Positions 8,359 through 17,054 of a stretch of 40,342 nt of DNA are shown here, in pieces (positions within the stretch are counted from its first letter, which is position 1; each line of letters begins with the position of its first letter). The position numbers were made by a program, and so were the translations under genes. The stretch comes from JACMJP01 sp046160675 (GTDB taxonomy: Bacteria > Bacteroidota > Bacteroidia > Chitinophagales > BACL12), in contig JBJXHH010000043.1 of assembly GCA_046160675.1 (NCBI GenBank), positions 1-40,342 of the forward strand. The letters run 5' to 3'. The notes below the pieces were generated by a model. That model was given only the letters and a program-made list of their open reading frames with translations, did not search any database and was not told the origin of the DNA.

Positions 8359-10749
8359 TTATTGCTTTATCAACCTTCCTGTGAAAGACACTGATGCACT
8401 GGTTAACTCATAAATATATACTCCTGCAGGAAGTTGCGTTGCATCAAATTTGAAAGTACTGCCCGAAGTTGTTTGTTCATCAAAAATAAAATTCCCGTCT
8501 AATGAAAATACCTTAAGGGAAAATGCTTCCTGCAAATAATTATTGAAGGTTATGTTAGTTACAGTATTGAATGGATTGGGAACAACTTTTACATCTAAGT
8601 AATTATTTTTCCAAATTTCATTCACACCGGTGATTGTAACACAAGCATCATCTTTTGCAGTTATTACTTCATGATAATCCTCATTCACAATTGTGGTGAT
8701 GTAATCAATACAAATGTCCGAGGCATAATCTGAATGAAAATATACCCTTGCAATTTTTGAAGGTACTATCTTTTTTCCGTAAGACACTTCATTATATCCA
8801 AGGGCAATTACCTCATTCTCTGAATGGTTTATTTTATAGTTATAATCAAATGTTTCTGCAGCAAGATTCAGAACTGAATCAATTATCAATCCACTCATAG
8901 TGAATTGATAACCAAGTACTTTTGCGGTTGGATTCAAGCTGTTTATATCAAGGTATCCGGCTAAAGTATTAACCTCCCCTATACTAAAAGTTACTGTGTC
9001 ATAAACATCTGTAAATGTGTAGGGCATATCACAAAGAGAAACAATATGCGTAGACCCTAAACCTTCCCAGGAACAACCGCTCACCAGTGCTGCATCATAC
9101 ACATCAATATCACTATCTGCATTTGCATCATTGCAGCTAGCAGCTAAAATAGTATTGTCAAGAATTTCAGTAATGTAAGTATCTACATCATCAAAATTTT
9201 GCAGTGTATCAACGTTCAGATCCCCTATAAGACCGGGGCCGTTGCAAATGCCATTACAATCATATTCAGCAGCCCCGAAAATTTCACCATAGCAATCATA
9301 GTAAGGTGCACAGTCATCTACTACCTCTACTTCGGGTTCACCACCGGGTTCCTCTCTTGTAATTTTTATGCAGGTACTTACCCAGTTGTTTGCAAGATTT
9401 GTTTCAGTTCTTCCATCAACATCCGGGTGATTTTCCCAATTCACACGGGCTACCATGGTGTATGTTCCGTCTTCTACATCTGTTAGATCAATCCATTGAC
9501 AGGTTGTTCCATTACCATACAAATCGTAACATCCTGCAGAGATTCCCATGTCCCAGCCGCCATAACCACCTGTTCCGTCAAAGCATCCTACATCCATCAC
9601 AGCGTACCCATTCTTATGCCCAACAGGCAATTCATTGCCAAGTGAATCATATAGCAGGTACTCACCATAATCAGCATAATGCCAATGTCCGTGGCAACTG
9701 CTGTAAACAAAGCCGGGAGCACCGCCACCAGGTTCACCAATATGATAATCTTCATCACCGATATTATCTATTTTCATAGTAAACTGAAGAACATATCGCA
9801 AACCCGTCCCTGTAATACATTCTTCCTCCACCGCACAATCATCCCAACCTGCGTTGTAAGTAGAAACATCAAAATCAGCGCTCCAACCTGTTGCGGGATA
9901 GCCATCAAAATATGTTGAGTCTATCACAAGGTCGGGACCTGAGGGGCAGTCCGGTGAACCGGGATAAAGACAACTTCCGTCATCAGCCATGGCTAAAGGA
10001 TCATAATTACATGCATAAGCATCTGTACAACCCACAGGGGGTCCTAAGTAGGTGAGGCTCCAATGAATTTCAGTGCCGTCGCAAGATGTGCCATTATCGC
10101 CAATTCTGATATAGTATGTTTTCCCTGCAAGAAAAATAGTGGAAACTTCTGCAAGTTCACTACAGGCATCTTCATTATAAGCCGTTGTTCCTTCAGCAAA
10201 CTCAGAAGGAACTAATCCTTCGCAATGATCATATACCCAGATCGTTGTGTTGCAAATGTTATCAAGATCGCAAGTGGAAATAACGTAAGAGCCAGTATCA
10301 GCAGGGGTAAATTCATACCAGGTGTTTGGGCCTTCAGCTGTATGTGTGCCCAAATCAACAACAAACGCACTGGAGCAGACCTCACCAGGCGCACAGCCCA
10401 TGTTTACAGATGTTATAGATCCGAAATCGCCGCTGAAATCAGCAACTAAAACTCCTCCATAATATACTTCTACTCCATGGGGTGTATATATGCCATCACC
10501 ATAGCTATCATATAGATAAAAAGTATGGCAAACGCCCGAAAGCACACACACATCGGCATCATAATAAGTACCATCAGCAACAGTTACACCATCAGCATCT
10601 TTAATTTCCCATGAAGTTTCTGAAGGCCATGAATCCGGGTCAATAATAATGCTCACCTCTACTTCATCCACTTCGCAGGCGAGAGTGAAAAAAGGAGTTG
10701 CAAGAAATAAGATGTTTGTGAGGAGGAGGAGTTGTACAAATCGCCTCAT
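8359..10749 (-). CDS. Secreted lysyl oxidase homologue with dockerin-like module and T9SS sorting domain
   Basis: 796 residues with signal peptide. Order: an N-terminal beta domain (25-117); a second beta domain (118-235); a CTDAYACNYDP cysteine motif (241-261); a lysyl oxidase domain (about 272-463); a dockerin-like pair of acidic motifs (DLNVDTLQNFDDVD, DANADSDIDVYDA; 510-553); a cohesin-like beta stretch (575-705); and a T9SS sorting domain (720-796). The oxidase domain has the copper-site block C352-H-G-H-W-H357 (vertebrate LOX: CHxHYH). It also has K379 in a GHK context and Y411 in CYDLYG, which correspond to the Lys and Tyr that form the LTQ quinone cofactor in LOX, and CQWIDLTDV just after. 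All catalytic features are therefore present. Predicted reaction: oxidative deamination of primary amines or lysyl side chains outside the cell, using copper and O2. Confidence 0.88.
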   Translation of the reverse strand: MRRFVQLLLLTNILFLATPFFTLACEVDEVEVSIIIDPDSWPSETSWEIKDADGVTVADGTYYDADVCVLSGVCHTFYLYDSYGDGIYTPHGVEVYYGGVLVADFSGDFGSITSVNMGCAPGEVCSSAFVVDLGTHTAEGPNTWYEFTPADTGSYVISTCDLDNICNTTIWVYDHCEGLVPSEFAEGTTAYNEDACSELAEVSTIFLAGKTYYIRIGDNGTSCDGTEIHWSLTYLGPPVGCTDAYACNYDPLAMADDGSCLYPGSPDCPSGPDLVIDSTYFDGYPATGWSADFDVSTYNAGWDDCAVEEECITGTGLRYVLQFTMKIDNIGDEDYHIGEPGGGAPGFVYSSCHGHWHYADYGEYLLYDSLGNELPVGHKNGYAVMDVGCFDGTGGYGGWDMGISAGCYDLYGNGTTCQWIDLTDVEDGTYTMVARVNWENHPDVDGRTETNLANNWVSTCIKITREEPGGEPEVEVVDDCAPYYDCYGEIFGAAEYDCNGICNGPGLIGDLNVDTLQNFDDVDTYITEILDNTILAASCNDANADSDIDVYDAALVSGCSWEGLGSTHIVSLCDMPYTFTDVYDTVTFSIGEVNTLAGYLDINSLNPTAKVLGYQFTMSGLIIDSVLNLAAETFDYNYKINHSENEVIALGYNEVSYGKKIVPSKIARVYFHSDYASDICIDYITTIVNEDYHEVITAKDDACVTITGVNEIWKNNYLDVKVVPNPFNTVTNITFNNYLQEAFSLKVFSLDGNFIFDEQTTSGSTFKFDATQLPAGVYIYELTSASVSFTGRLIKQ

Positions 10750-10767
10750 AGTTTTTAGTTTGAATTT

Positions 10768-10798
10768 GAAAGTTACTTCCTTTCAGAATCTTGTGCAA
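10768..10798 (-). promoter_or_regulatory. Candidate promoter of the lysyl oxidase gene
   Basis: On the minus strand, TTG (plus 10796-10798) is followed after 20 bp by TAACTTTC (plus 10768-10775), a 7/8 match to the Bacteroidota -7 element TAnnTTTG. It lies 18 bp upstream of the ATG at 10749. The mismatch is in the last base. This is a pattern match only. Confidence 0.4.
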
Positions 10799-10859
10799 GC
10801 AAAATCAGGATTTTACAATATTATGATGGGAGGAGGTGTTTCATTCAATGGACAATATT

Positions 10860-11228
10860 TTAGTTTTTTTGCAGAGTCATTAACTCTTGTTTTACTGCTG
10901 AAACTGTTTTAGGTGCATTCCCAATAAATATTTTTTTGCCAATGATGAACACTGGGCGTTTCAAAAAAGTGTATTCTTGAAGAATATATTTTCGATAATC
11001 TTTCTCATGTAGTTCCATTTTGTTTAACCCCCAGCCCCTGAATTTCAATGCAATACGGCTGAATAGAGCTTCATAACTTCCTGCCATTTCCCGCATCTTA
11101 TCAATTTGTTCTTCAGTGATTTTTTCGTTCTTAATATCTTGTAAAACAAAAGGGTGTTTCTTTACCTGTAGTTCTTTCATTATACCGGCACAAGTATCGC
11201 ATGTGGAAAGATAATAGAGCTTCATCAT
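10860..11228 (-). CDS. ArsC/Spx-family thioredoxin-fold reductase-like protein
   Basis: The start is set at the ATG at 11228 (MMKLYYLSTCDTC...), giving 122 residues; the frame extends to a TTG at 11240 without reason to use it. It has the family pattern of an N-terminal beta strand ending in a C-x-x-C motif (STCDTC), a central helical insert (residues about 35-75) and the conserved strand FLKRPVFIIGKKIFIGNAP with cis-Pro. This matches the ArsC/Spx/YffB superfamily. Many members in Bacteroidota are annotated arsenate reductase without proof; no ars operon genes lie nearby, so arsenate reduction is doubtful and a thiol-redox or Spx-like role is equally possible. Same strand as the upstream kinase gene, 90 bp apart. 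Confidence 0.8.
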   Translation of the reverse strand: MMKLYYLSTCDTCAGIMKELQVKKHPFVLQDIKNEKITEEQIDKMREMAGSYEALFSRIALKFRGWGLNKMELHEKDYRKYILQEYTFLKRPVFIIGKKIFIGNAPKTVSAVKQELMTLQKN

Positions 11229-11318
11229 GTTTACAGGCAAATTGAGTTACTAAATTACTGTAGAATTTTAAGTAGGGATGCGTATTAATATCATTCAAGG
11301 AGTCGAGTCACTACTTCC

Positions 11319-12563
11319 TTATGCTTTTGCTATGGAGAACTTAAAATTGCTCCCCTTCCCGGGTTCTGATTCCAGGGTTAAGGTTCCGGAATGTTTGTCT
11401 ATAATTTTTTTGCAAATAGATAACCCCAGGCCTGTTCCTTTATATTCATCTTTTGCATGAAGGCGGCTGAAGAATTCGAATATCTTTTCATGAAATTGCT
11501 GATCAATGCCTATGCCGTTATCTTTCACACTAAAATTCCAGTGTTCCTCTTTGTCTTCTACATCAATAAAAATATCAGGGTAGTTTTCTCCTTTATATTT
11601 TATTGCATTATCCACAAGATTCTGAAAGAGGCACACAATCTGGTTTTCATTCCCATAAAGTTCAGGAATATCCCTGTAAAATATAATTGCTTCGTTCTCT
11701 TCTATTGCTACCTGCAGGTTTTTAAGGGCTTCTCCAAGCATTTTACTTCCAGAAAAGTACTGCTTGGCATCCTCAGAATAATCTAATTTGGCATAAGTAA
11801 GCAAGTCTTTAATAAGCATGTGCATGCGACTTGCACCGTCCTTTGCGTAGTCAAGATATTCTTTTCCGTCAGGTGTAAGAGTTGGGCCGTAATATTTGTA
11901 AAAAAGATTAATATAATTAGTGACCATACGAAGGGGTTCCTGCAGGTCATGCGATGCTGTGTATGCAAATTGTTTAAGTTCTTGGTTACTCTTGCGCAGT
12001 CGGTCATTTATCATTTGTAGCCGGCCATGGTTAATTACATCCCTATTTCTTATTTCGTTCTTGAGTAAACTTATTTCACTTTCACTTGTAAAGCGATGAA
12101 GAGTAGTGGCAAGAATATATTCAAGGTATTCGCAGAAAATCTCATGTTCATTAGGTAATGATATTTTTTCAGCACTTCGGCATACTATCAAAACTAAAAT
12201 CCTATTATCAATTCTAACCGGCAACAATACTTCGCTACCGCTTGTAAAGGCATCTTCCTCAAAAAATGGGGAGGGCCTTAAGGCATTTACCAGGTATTTT
12301 TTTTGTGAGTAAGGGGCAAATAACTGTGAAAGTTTCAAGTAATGAGGGAATTCAGTGCTTGCTACATTACTTCTGCTTACACTTAAAGATTTACGAATAT
12401 AATTATTGTTATCAGTATCAAATGTGAAGATGGCGCTTTGGTCTGCTTTGAATGCCCGTAAACAGGAATCATTAATTATTTCAAATGCATCAGACAGGTT
12501 GCTGCTCAGCGCCAGACGCCTGGCAATTTCTGCATAAAATTGCACTGTAAGTGTAGATTCCAA
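11319..12563 (-). CDS. Soluble GAF-type sensor histidine kinase
   Basis: 414 residues, no membrane segment. Residues about 10-160 look like a GAF domain. A coiled linker (165-195) leads to a HisKA domain with phospho-acceptor H205 (FAYTASHDLQEPLRM, the bacteriophytochrome-like form), then an HATPase_c domain with N box (QNLVDNAIKYKG, about 314-325), G1 (DNGIGID, 348-354), F box (FEFFSRLH) and G2 (GTGLGLSI, 376-383). The frame has no ATG before residue 184: the earliest start is TTG at 12563 (in-frame TAA 15 nt upstream), with GTG at 12545 as alternative. No response regulator is adjacent, so it is an orphan kinase; the ligand or signal of the GAF domain is unknown. Confidence 0.88.
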   Translation of the reverse strand: MESTLTVQFYAEIARRLALSSNLSDAFEIINDSCLRAFKADQSAIFTFDTDNNNYIRKSLSVSRSNVASTEFPHYLKLSQLFAPYSQKKYLVNALRPSPFFEEDAFTSGSEVLLPVRIDNRILVLIVCRSAEKISLPNEHEIFCEYLEYILATTLHRFTSESEISLLKNEIRNRDVINHGRLQMINDRLRKSNQELKQFAYTASHDLQEPLRMVTNYINLFYKYYGPTLTPDGKEYLDYAKDGASRMHMLIKDLLTYAKLDYSEDAKQYFSGSKMLGEALKNLQVAIEENEAIIFYRDIPELYGNENQIVCLFQNLVDNAIKYKGENYPDIFIDVEDKEEHWNFSVKDNGIGIDQQFHEKIFEFFSRLHAKDEYKGTGLGLSICKKIIDKHSGTLTLESEPGKGSNFKFSIAKA

Positions 12564-12677
12564 AGTCCGACTGGTTTAAGCGCTTCAAACATACAACAGA
12601 TTTGTGATTTTTCAATCTTTACCGTGTATGTTTTTCAGACTGTATGGAAGAGTGTTTGGCCCTTGAAAAGGTTGCGT

Positions 12678-13346
12678 TTATCGGTACCATTCTGAAACTT
12701 CCTGTAAGCTTTTTCTTCTAATATCAGGTACTTGAGTTGACTGTGCCAAATAGCCTACTGGAATTAATAAGAAAGGCCTTTCATTTTCAGGTCGTTGCAG
12801 AATTGTTTTGAGGAAATTCATTGGGCTTGGTGTGTGTGTTAATGATACCAAACCAGCATTATGAATGGCTGCAAGAAGCAACCCTGTGGCTATTCCTATA
12901 CTCTCTGATACATAATAGTTATTCTTTGTTTTTCCGTTATGAATCTCATAATTACGCTTAAAAACAACAATTAGCAAGGGAGCTATTTCCAAAAATTCTT
13001 TTCGCCAGTCAGTACCAAGCGGTGCAAGATCTTCCAGCCATTCTTGCGGCATACGCTGCTCATAACTAAGTTTTTCTTCCTGTTCGGCCGCAATTCTTAT
13101 TTGTTTTTTTATTTCGGGATTTGTTACTACACAAAATGTCCAGGGCTGTTTATGTGCGCCCGAGGGAGCTGTAGACGCTGCCAGCAGTATAAAATTGATA
13201 ACTTCTTCAGGTATGGATTTATCTGAAAACATGCGTACACTGCGTCGTTTATCCAGCCACTTATAAAAGTCTTTGCTGCGCTGACGCATCTCTTCTTCAG
13301 AGTATGAAACATGTTCATATTTGATAAATGGAAAAACAGGATTCAT
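12678..13346 (-). CDS. Iodotyrosine deiodinase-like flavoprotein (nitroreductase fold)
   Basis: 222 residues. The whole protein follows iodotyrosine deiodinase (IYD) rather than a generic nitroreductase: YSEEEMRQRSKDFYKWLDKRR, RRSVRMFS (FMN phosphate), TAPSGAHKQPWTF, NAGLVSLTHTP and the ending PVGY...VPDIRRK. In human IYD the substrate is clamped by Glu157, Tyr161 and Lys182; here E91, Y95 and K116 occupy the same blocks (EEKLSY...W-R-K-E) with the same 4- and 21-residue spacing. Predicted function: FMN-dependent reductive dehalogenation of mono- or dihalotyrosine. Bacterial IYDs are known, including one from the Bacteroidota species Haliscomenobacter hydrossis. There is no membrane anchor, so it is cytoplasmic. 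It is a single gene between a kinase and a protease; the physiological substrate is unknown. Confidence 0.85.
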   Translation of the reverse strand: MNPVFPFIKYEHVSYSEEEMRQRSKDFYKWLDKRRSVRMFSDKSIPEEVINFILLAASTAPSGAHKQPWTFCVVTNPEIKKQIRIAAEQEEKLSYEQRMPQEWLEDLAPLGTDWRKEFLEIAPLLIVVFKRNYEIHNGKTKNNYYVSESIGIATGLLLAAIHNAGLVSLTHTPSPMNFLKTILQRPENERPFLLIPVGYLAQSTQVPDIRRKSLQEVSEWYR

Positions 13347-13491
13347 TAAAACAATTTTATGTTAAAAAAATGAAAGTTCTGCATTTTTAGAATACTCACA
13401 AATTTTAAAAATAAGCAAATCTGAACATCGAGATATTTTAAAAAATGAAAATAAATATGAAACCCCTAATTTTAACTTCATATTTAGGACT

Positions 13492-15300
13492 ATGCAGAAA
13501 AGGCTGATATTCAAATTGTTTAATTTCGAAAGGTTATCCAGGCCTGCAGTAATATTCTACAGCTTTTACATGTTTATGTTTTCTAGTTCATTATCAACTT
13601 ATGCCCAAATTCAGAAACTCAGCCTGAAATCGAATATTTTTCTTAAAGATGATGCTTCTGTACTTGCTTATGCTAATAAACTATTACCGGAAAATTCGGG
13701 CAAATTAGCAGTCTCCGCCATCAGGCAATCTCCCTCTGCCACTTACTACACTTTCATACAATTATTTGATGATGTACCTGTTTACGGATTACAGGTAAAA
13801 CTGTGTGTTGGAAAAGATAAAATATGTCGGTTAGTTAATGGTAAATATTTTTTAGCAGACCAGGTTAATACAGCTTATAACAGAAAAAAAAATATCTCTC
13901 CTGAAATTGCTTCCGCTTATAAATTCAAAACTGATCTAGAAGGGGAAGCAATCTTGTTTATTAATGATATCGGTGAACTGGAGTATGGTTACCTATTTAC
14001 ATCAGCAAAGGATGAAAATAATTTTGAATCCATTATAGTTGATAATAATAATACCGTTGTTTACTTCAGCGATCATCGTTCATTTTTTCACCTCCCAGAT
14101 TCAACCGTCACTGGCACGGTTTTTCTTCCTGATCCGCTTACTTCCGCAAATACAAGTTACGGGGGAGATTATTCAGATTTCGACGATTCAACGACATTAG
14201 CCCTCCAGCTTCAGCAATTTGAAGGCAGTTTTACGGCTCTTTTTGAATCAGGTACATTTTACCTGAAAAACAATTTTATCGAAATAAAGGATTTTGCAAG
14301 CCCGATTATCCCGGTTGTCACATCTTCAACAAATACATTTTATTATTCAAGAACAGATGACGGATTTGAAGATGTAAATACATTTTACCATCTCACAAAA
14401 TTTGTTGAATACAACACAGCGCTTGGCTTTCCCGATATTTCAGAGTTCTACCTCCAGGTAGATCCCCATGGTGCCGGTGGAGCAGATCAATCATTTTATG
14501 TTGCAGGGTCACCGCCCTCCATTCAATATGGAGAGGGTGGGGTTGATGATGCTGAAGATGCTGATGTGATTGTTCATGAATATACACATGCGCTGTCTGA
14601 CAACGCCTCTCCTGGGAGTAACTCAGGTTTTGAACGAAGGGCAGTAGACGAAGGTTATGGCGATTATTTTGCCGTGAGCTATTCGAGAAGTTTTTCAGAT
14701 TATAATTGGCAAAATGTATTTAGTTGGGATGGACACAATGAGTTTTGGAGCGGCCGGGATGCCAACACAACTAAGCATTACCCTGAAGATGTAGGGGCAA
14801 GTATTTATGACGCAAGTGAAATTTGGAGTGGCGCACTTATGGATATATATGATGAAATTGGAAAAGAAAATACTGATAAACTGGTGCTGGAATGTTTGTA
14901 TGGGAGCATTGTTGATATGAGCATGCCCGAGGCTGCACTTGTACTATTAAATAGCGAGGCTTTGCACTTTGACAGCCTCTACCATGATATAATTTTTGAT
15001 ATCTTGTACGTTAGGGGCTTGTTAACAGGCGTTGATATTGAAAAGGCTGTAAATTCTCACGGCATTCAAATATTGAATACATTCAATTTTACATTTTCTG
15101 GCGAGTCTCTTCATATTAAATTGCCCGGATTTTCTGAATGCAATGTTTTGATCACTGACCTAAATGGTAAAAAAGTTTTTGATCAATATTATTGTGGACA
15201 AGAGTTTTTTTTAAAGCTTGATGATCTCAAAGATGGGATATATTTTCTTTCAGTAAAGACCCCTGCAGGAATTCTTTTTGAAAAGATTATGAAATATTAA
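13492..15300 (+). CDS. Secreted zinc metalloprotease (gluzincin, M4/M36-like) with T9SS tail
   Basis: 602 residues. The signal segment is unusually long (hydrophobic core about 19-36, ending STYAQ). An FTP-like propeptide (about 80-115: SATYYTFIQLFDDVPVYGLQVK) precedes the catalytic domain. The zinc motif is H362-E-Y-T-H366, with third ligand E387 in AVDEGYGDYFA, 21 residues after H366: this is the gluzincin arrangement. A downstream segment (EIWSGALMDIYDEIG) resembles the helix of M36 fungalysins. The C-terminus (about 520-602) is a short T9SS-type sorting domain ending FEKIMKY. Likely an extracellular or surface protease, activated by propeptide removal. Its stop codon overlaps the convergent stress-protein gene by 4 bp. 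Confidence 0.85.
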   Translation: MQKRLIFKLFNFERLSRPAVIFYSFYMFMFSSSLSTYAQIQKLSLKSNIFLKDDASVLAYANKLLPENSGKLAVSAIRQSPSATYYTFIQLFDDVPVYGLQVKLCVGKDKICRLVNGKYFLADQVNTAYNRKKNISPEIASAYKFKTDLEGEAILFINDIGELEYGYLFTSAKDENNFESIIVDNNNTVVYFSDHRSFFHLPDSTVTGTVFLPDPLTSANTSYGGDYSDFDDSTTLALQLQQFEGSFTALFESGTFYLKNNFIEIKDFASPIIPVVTSSTNTFYYSRTDDGFEDVNTFYHLTKFVEYNTALGFPDISEFYLQVDPHGAGGADQSFYVAGSPPSIQYGEGGVDDAEDADVIVHEYTHALSDNASPGSNSGFERRAVDEGYGDYFAVSYSRSFSDYNWQNVFSWDGHNEFWSGRDANTTKHYPEDVGASIYDASEIWSGALMDIYDEIGKENTDKLVLECLYGSIVDMSMPEAALVLLNSEALHFDSLYHDIIFDILYVRGLLTGVDIEKAVNSHGIQILNTFNFTFSGESLHIKLPGFSECNVLITDLNGKKVFDQYYCGQEFFLKLDDLKDGIYFLSVKTPAGILFEKIMKY

Positions 15301-16133
15301 AGTTCCGTAAGCGGACGAAAACTCAACACCGGGATTTTTGACTTTGAAATTACTTTGTTTACTCTTGAGCCAAGTAACAATTCAGATATCCTGTTTTCTT
15401 TCTTTGACATGATTACAAGAAGATCGGCATCTATTTCTTCTGCATATTCTGAAATTGAATTATTTACAAAATCATTTTTGATAATTTCAGTGGTACATTT
15501 CAGGCCTTCGGCTTTTATTTGCTTTTCAGCGTCATTCAATTTCTCGCTAAGTACAGAAACATTTTTCATTAGCTCCTCCAGGAATTCAGAAACTGCAAGG
15601 AGATGAATTGTAGCCTCAAAATGTTTTGCGAATTTTATTATCCGATCAATTTTTTCAGTAGTATACCCTGTAAGGTCAATAGGTAAAAGGAGGTTTTTAA
15701 ATTGCACAGGCTCTTTTACCTCTCTACAGGTGAAAATGGGGAAATCCGCTTGTTTTACCAGTTGTTCCGTATTATCCCCTAAATCATGGTTCATTGAAGA
15801 AGAAACCCCAAGGCAACATAGGTCAAAAGCATGTTCAACACCATAATCAATTATTTCCTCATAAAAGCTCCTCTCACTTAGTAATACATGTTCGGAGATC
15901 CTGAACGCTGCACCACTTTCCATTTTGATTTTTTCTAGGTTTTCATAAATCGTTTCCAGTAAGCTTTTATATGCAGTTCTATTTTCAGCCTGTTCCCTCA
16001 AATGTTTTTTTTCAGCGACATGCACCAGGTCAATCCGTGTATTCAAGCGGTTTGCAACATAAGTTGCATACCGAAGTGCGGCAATTGATTGTGTTGTAAA
16101 ATCTGTGGCTACTAAAACCCTACCCGTATTCAT
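15297..16133 (-). CDS. Tandem universal stress protein (UspA x2)
   Basis: The start is placed at the ATG at 16133 (MNTGRVLVATDFT), giving 278 residues. The frame is open further upstream but that part overlaps the divergent phosphorylase gene and has no Usp character. It contains two UspA domains: 1-140 (VLVATDFTTQSIAALRYA..., ending FPIFTCREV) and 148-278 (NLLLPIDLTGYTTEKIDRII..., ending IPVLSFRPL). The second domain carries VIMSKKEN-R-ISELLLGSRVNKVI, close to the nucleotide-binding G-x2-G-x9-G(S/T) loop but with LLLGSR. Probable function: cytosolic ATP- or nucleotide-binding stress adaptation protein. Only 42 bp separate it from the divergent phosphorylase gene. Confidence 0.85.
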   Translation of the reverse strand: MNTGRVLVATDFTTQSIAALRYATYVANRLNTRIDLVHVAEKKHLREQAENRTAYKSLLETIYENLEKIKMESGAAFRISEHVLLSERSFYEEIIDYGVEHAFDLCCLGVSSSMNHDLGDNTEQLVKQADFPIFTCREVKEPVQFKNLLLPIDLTGYTTEKIDRIIKFAKHFEATIHLLAVSEFLEELMKNVSVLSEKLNDAEKQIKAEGLKCTTEIIKNDFVNNSISEYAEEIDADLLVIMSKKENRISELLLGSRVNKVISKSKIPVLSFRPLTEL

Positions 16134-16175
16134 AACTACGTAAAAGTATAAATAAAGCGTTTGAATTAGTTTTGC

Positions 16176-17054
16176 ATGATGGAAATTTTTCAACATAGTG
16201 AATTGATTTTGAATACTGATGGTAGTGTATATCATTTGCATCTTCTTCCCCACCAAATAGCTCATCTTATAATAACTGTAGGAGATCCCGAGAGAGTAGA
16301 AACTGTTTCAAAACATTTTGATGTTATTGAACACTCATTAAAAAAAAGAGAATTCATCACACAAACAGGGAGAATCGGAAGTAAAAACATTACTGTTATT
16401 TCAACCGGAATCGGTACAGATAACATTGATATAGTACTAAATGAATTACACCTGTTAGCTAATTATGATTTTGAAAAACAAGAATGGAAAGAAAATTTTA
16501 CAAAACTCACATTCATAAGAATAGGCACTTCCGGGAGTATTCAGCCTGACATCCCGGTTGATAGTTTCCTGCTCTCGGAATATGCAATCGGGATAGATAA
16601 CATGCTAAATTTTTATAATTTTAAAAATTCATCTCAAGAAATCGAAATGCTCGAAAAGTTCAAGATGCATGCTTATTTTCCTTCTACAATTCATCCTTAC
16701 ATCACTTCCGCATCATCAAATCTACTTTCTCTTTTTGACGACACTTTCTTAAAAGGAATTACATTAACGGCGCCGGGTTTTTATGCCCCCCAGGGCAGAA
16801 AAATAAACACCACCCTGAAAATGGATAAATTCTATGATGATGTAAGAACTTTCCATTACGGGAAACATCGCATTACAAATATTGAAATGGAAACTGCCGG
16901 GCTGTATGGATTGGCAAGGGTTTTAGGGCATGAAGCAATTTCATGTAATGCCCTCCTGGCAAACAGGAGTAACGGCATGTTTAGCAGCCAACCCTATGTT
17001 ACTGTTGGAAAAATGACAGAAAAAATTTTCGACCAGGTCTTAAATAAACTATAA
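16176..17054 (+). CDS. Nucleoside phosphorylase (uridine phosphorylase-like)
   Basis: 292 residues, with two candidate ATG codons at 16176 and 16179. Motifs of the PNP/UDP phosphorylase superfamily: ITVGDPERVETV (phosphate-binding Gly-Asp), FIRIGTSGSIQPDIPVDS (second phosphate-binding and trimer interface), and NIEMETAGLYGLARVLGH, with the ribose-binding MET block. The length is somewhat above bacterial uridine phosphorylase (about 250), because of an insert around 85-110 and a longer N-terminus. Likely reversible phosphorolysis of a nucleoside in salvage. Base specificity cannot be read safely. It is not clustered with mtnA (6 kb away). It ends 6 bp inside the convergent mqnA gene. Confidence 0.82.
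   Translation: MMEIFQHSELILNTDGSVYHLHLLPHQIAHLIITVGDPERVETVSKHFDVIEHSLKKREFITQTGRIGSKNITVISTGIGTDNIDIVLNELHLLANYDFEKQEWKENFTKLTFIRIGTSGSIQPDIPVDSFLLSEYAIGIDNMLNFYNFKNSSQEIEMLEKFKMHAYFPSTIHPYITSASSNLLSLFDDTFLKGITLTAPGFYAPQGRKINTTLKMDKFYDDVRTFHYGKHRITNIEMETAGLYGLARVLGHEAISCNALLANRSNGMFSSQPYVTVGKMTEKIFDQVLNKL

Noticed and set aside
10860..11228. Arsenate resistance function for the ArsC-like gene
   Set aside because: No arsR, arsB/acr3 or other arsenic genes are nearby, and the family has many members with other roles.
16167..16174. Perfect TAGTTTTG -7 element immediately before the phosphorylase ATG (16176)
   Set aside because: No TTG at the right distance upstream and the element ends 1 nt before the first ATG; it would require a leaderless transcript, so it is not listed as a promoter.
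15297..16265. Longer N-terminus for the tandem Usp protein (start at 16265)
   Set aside because: The added 44 residues have no Usp character and overlap the divergent phosphorylase gene; the ATG at 16133 begins the conserved strand.
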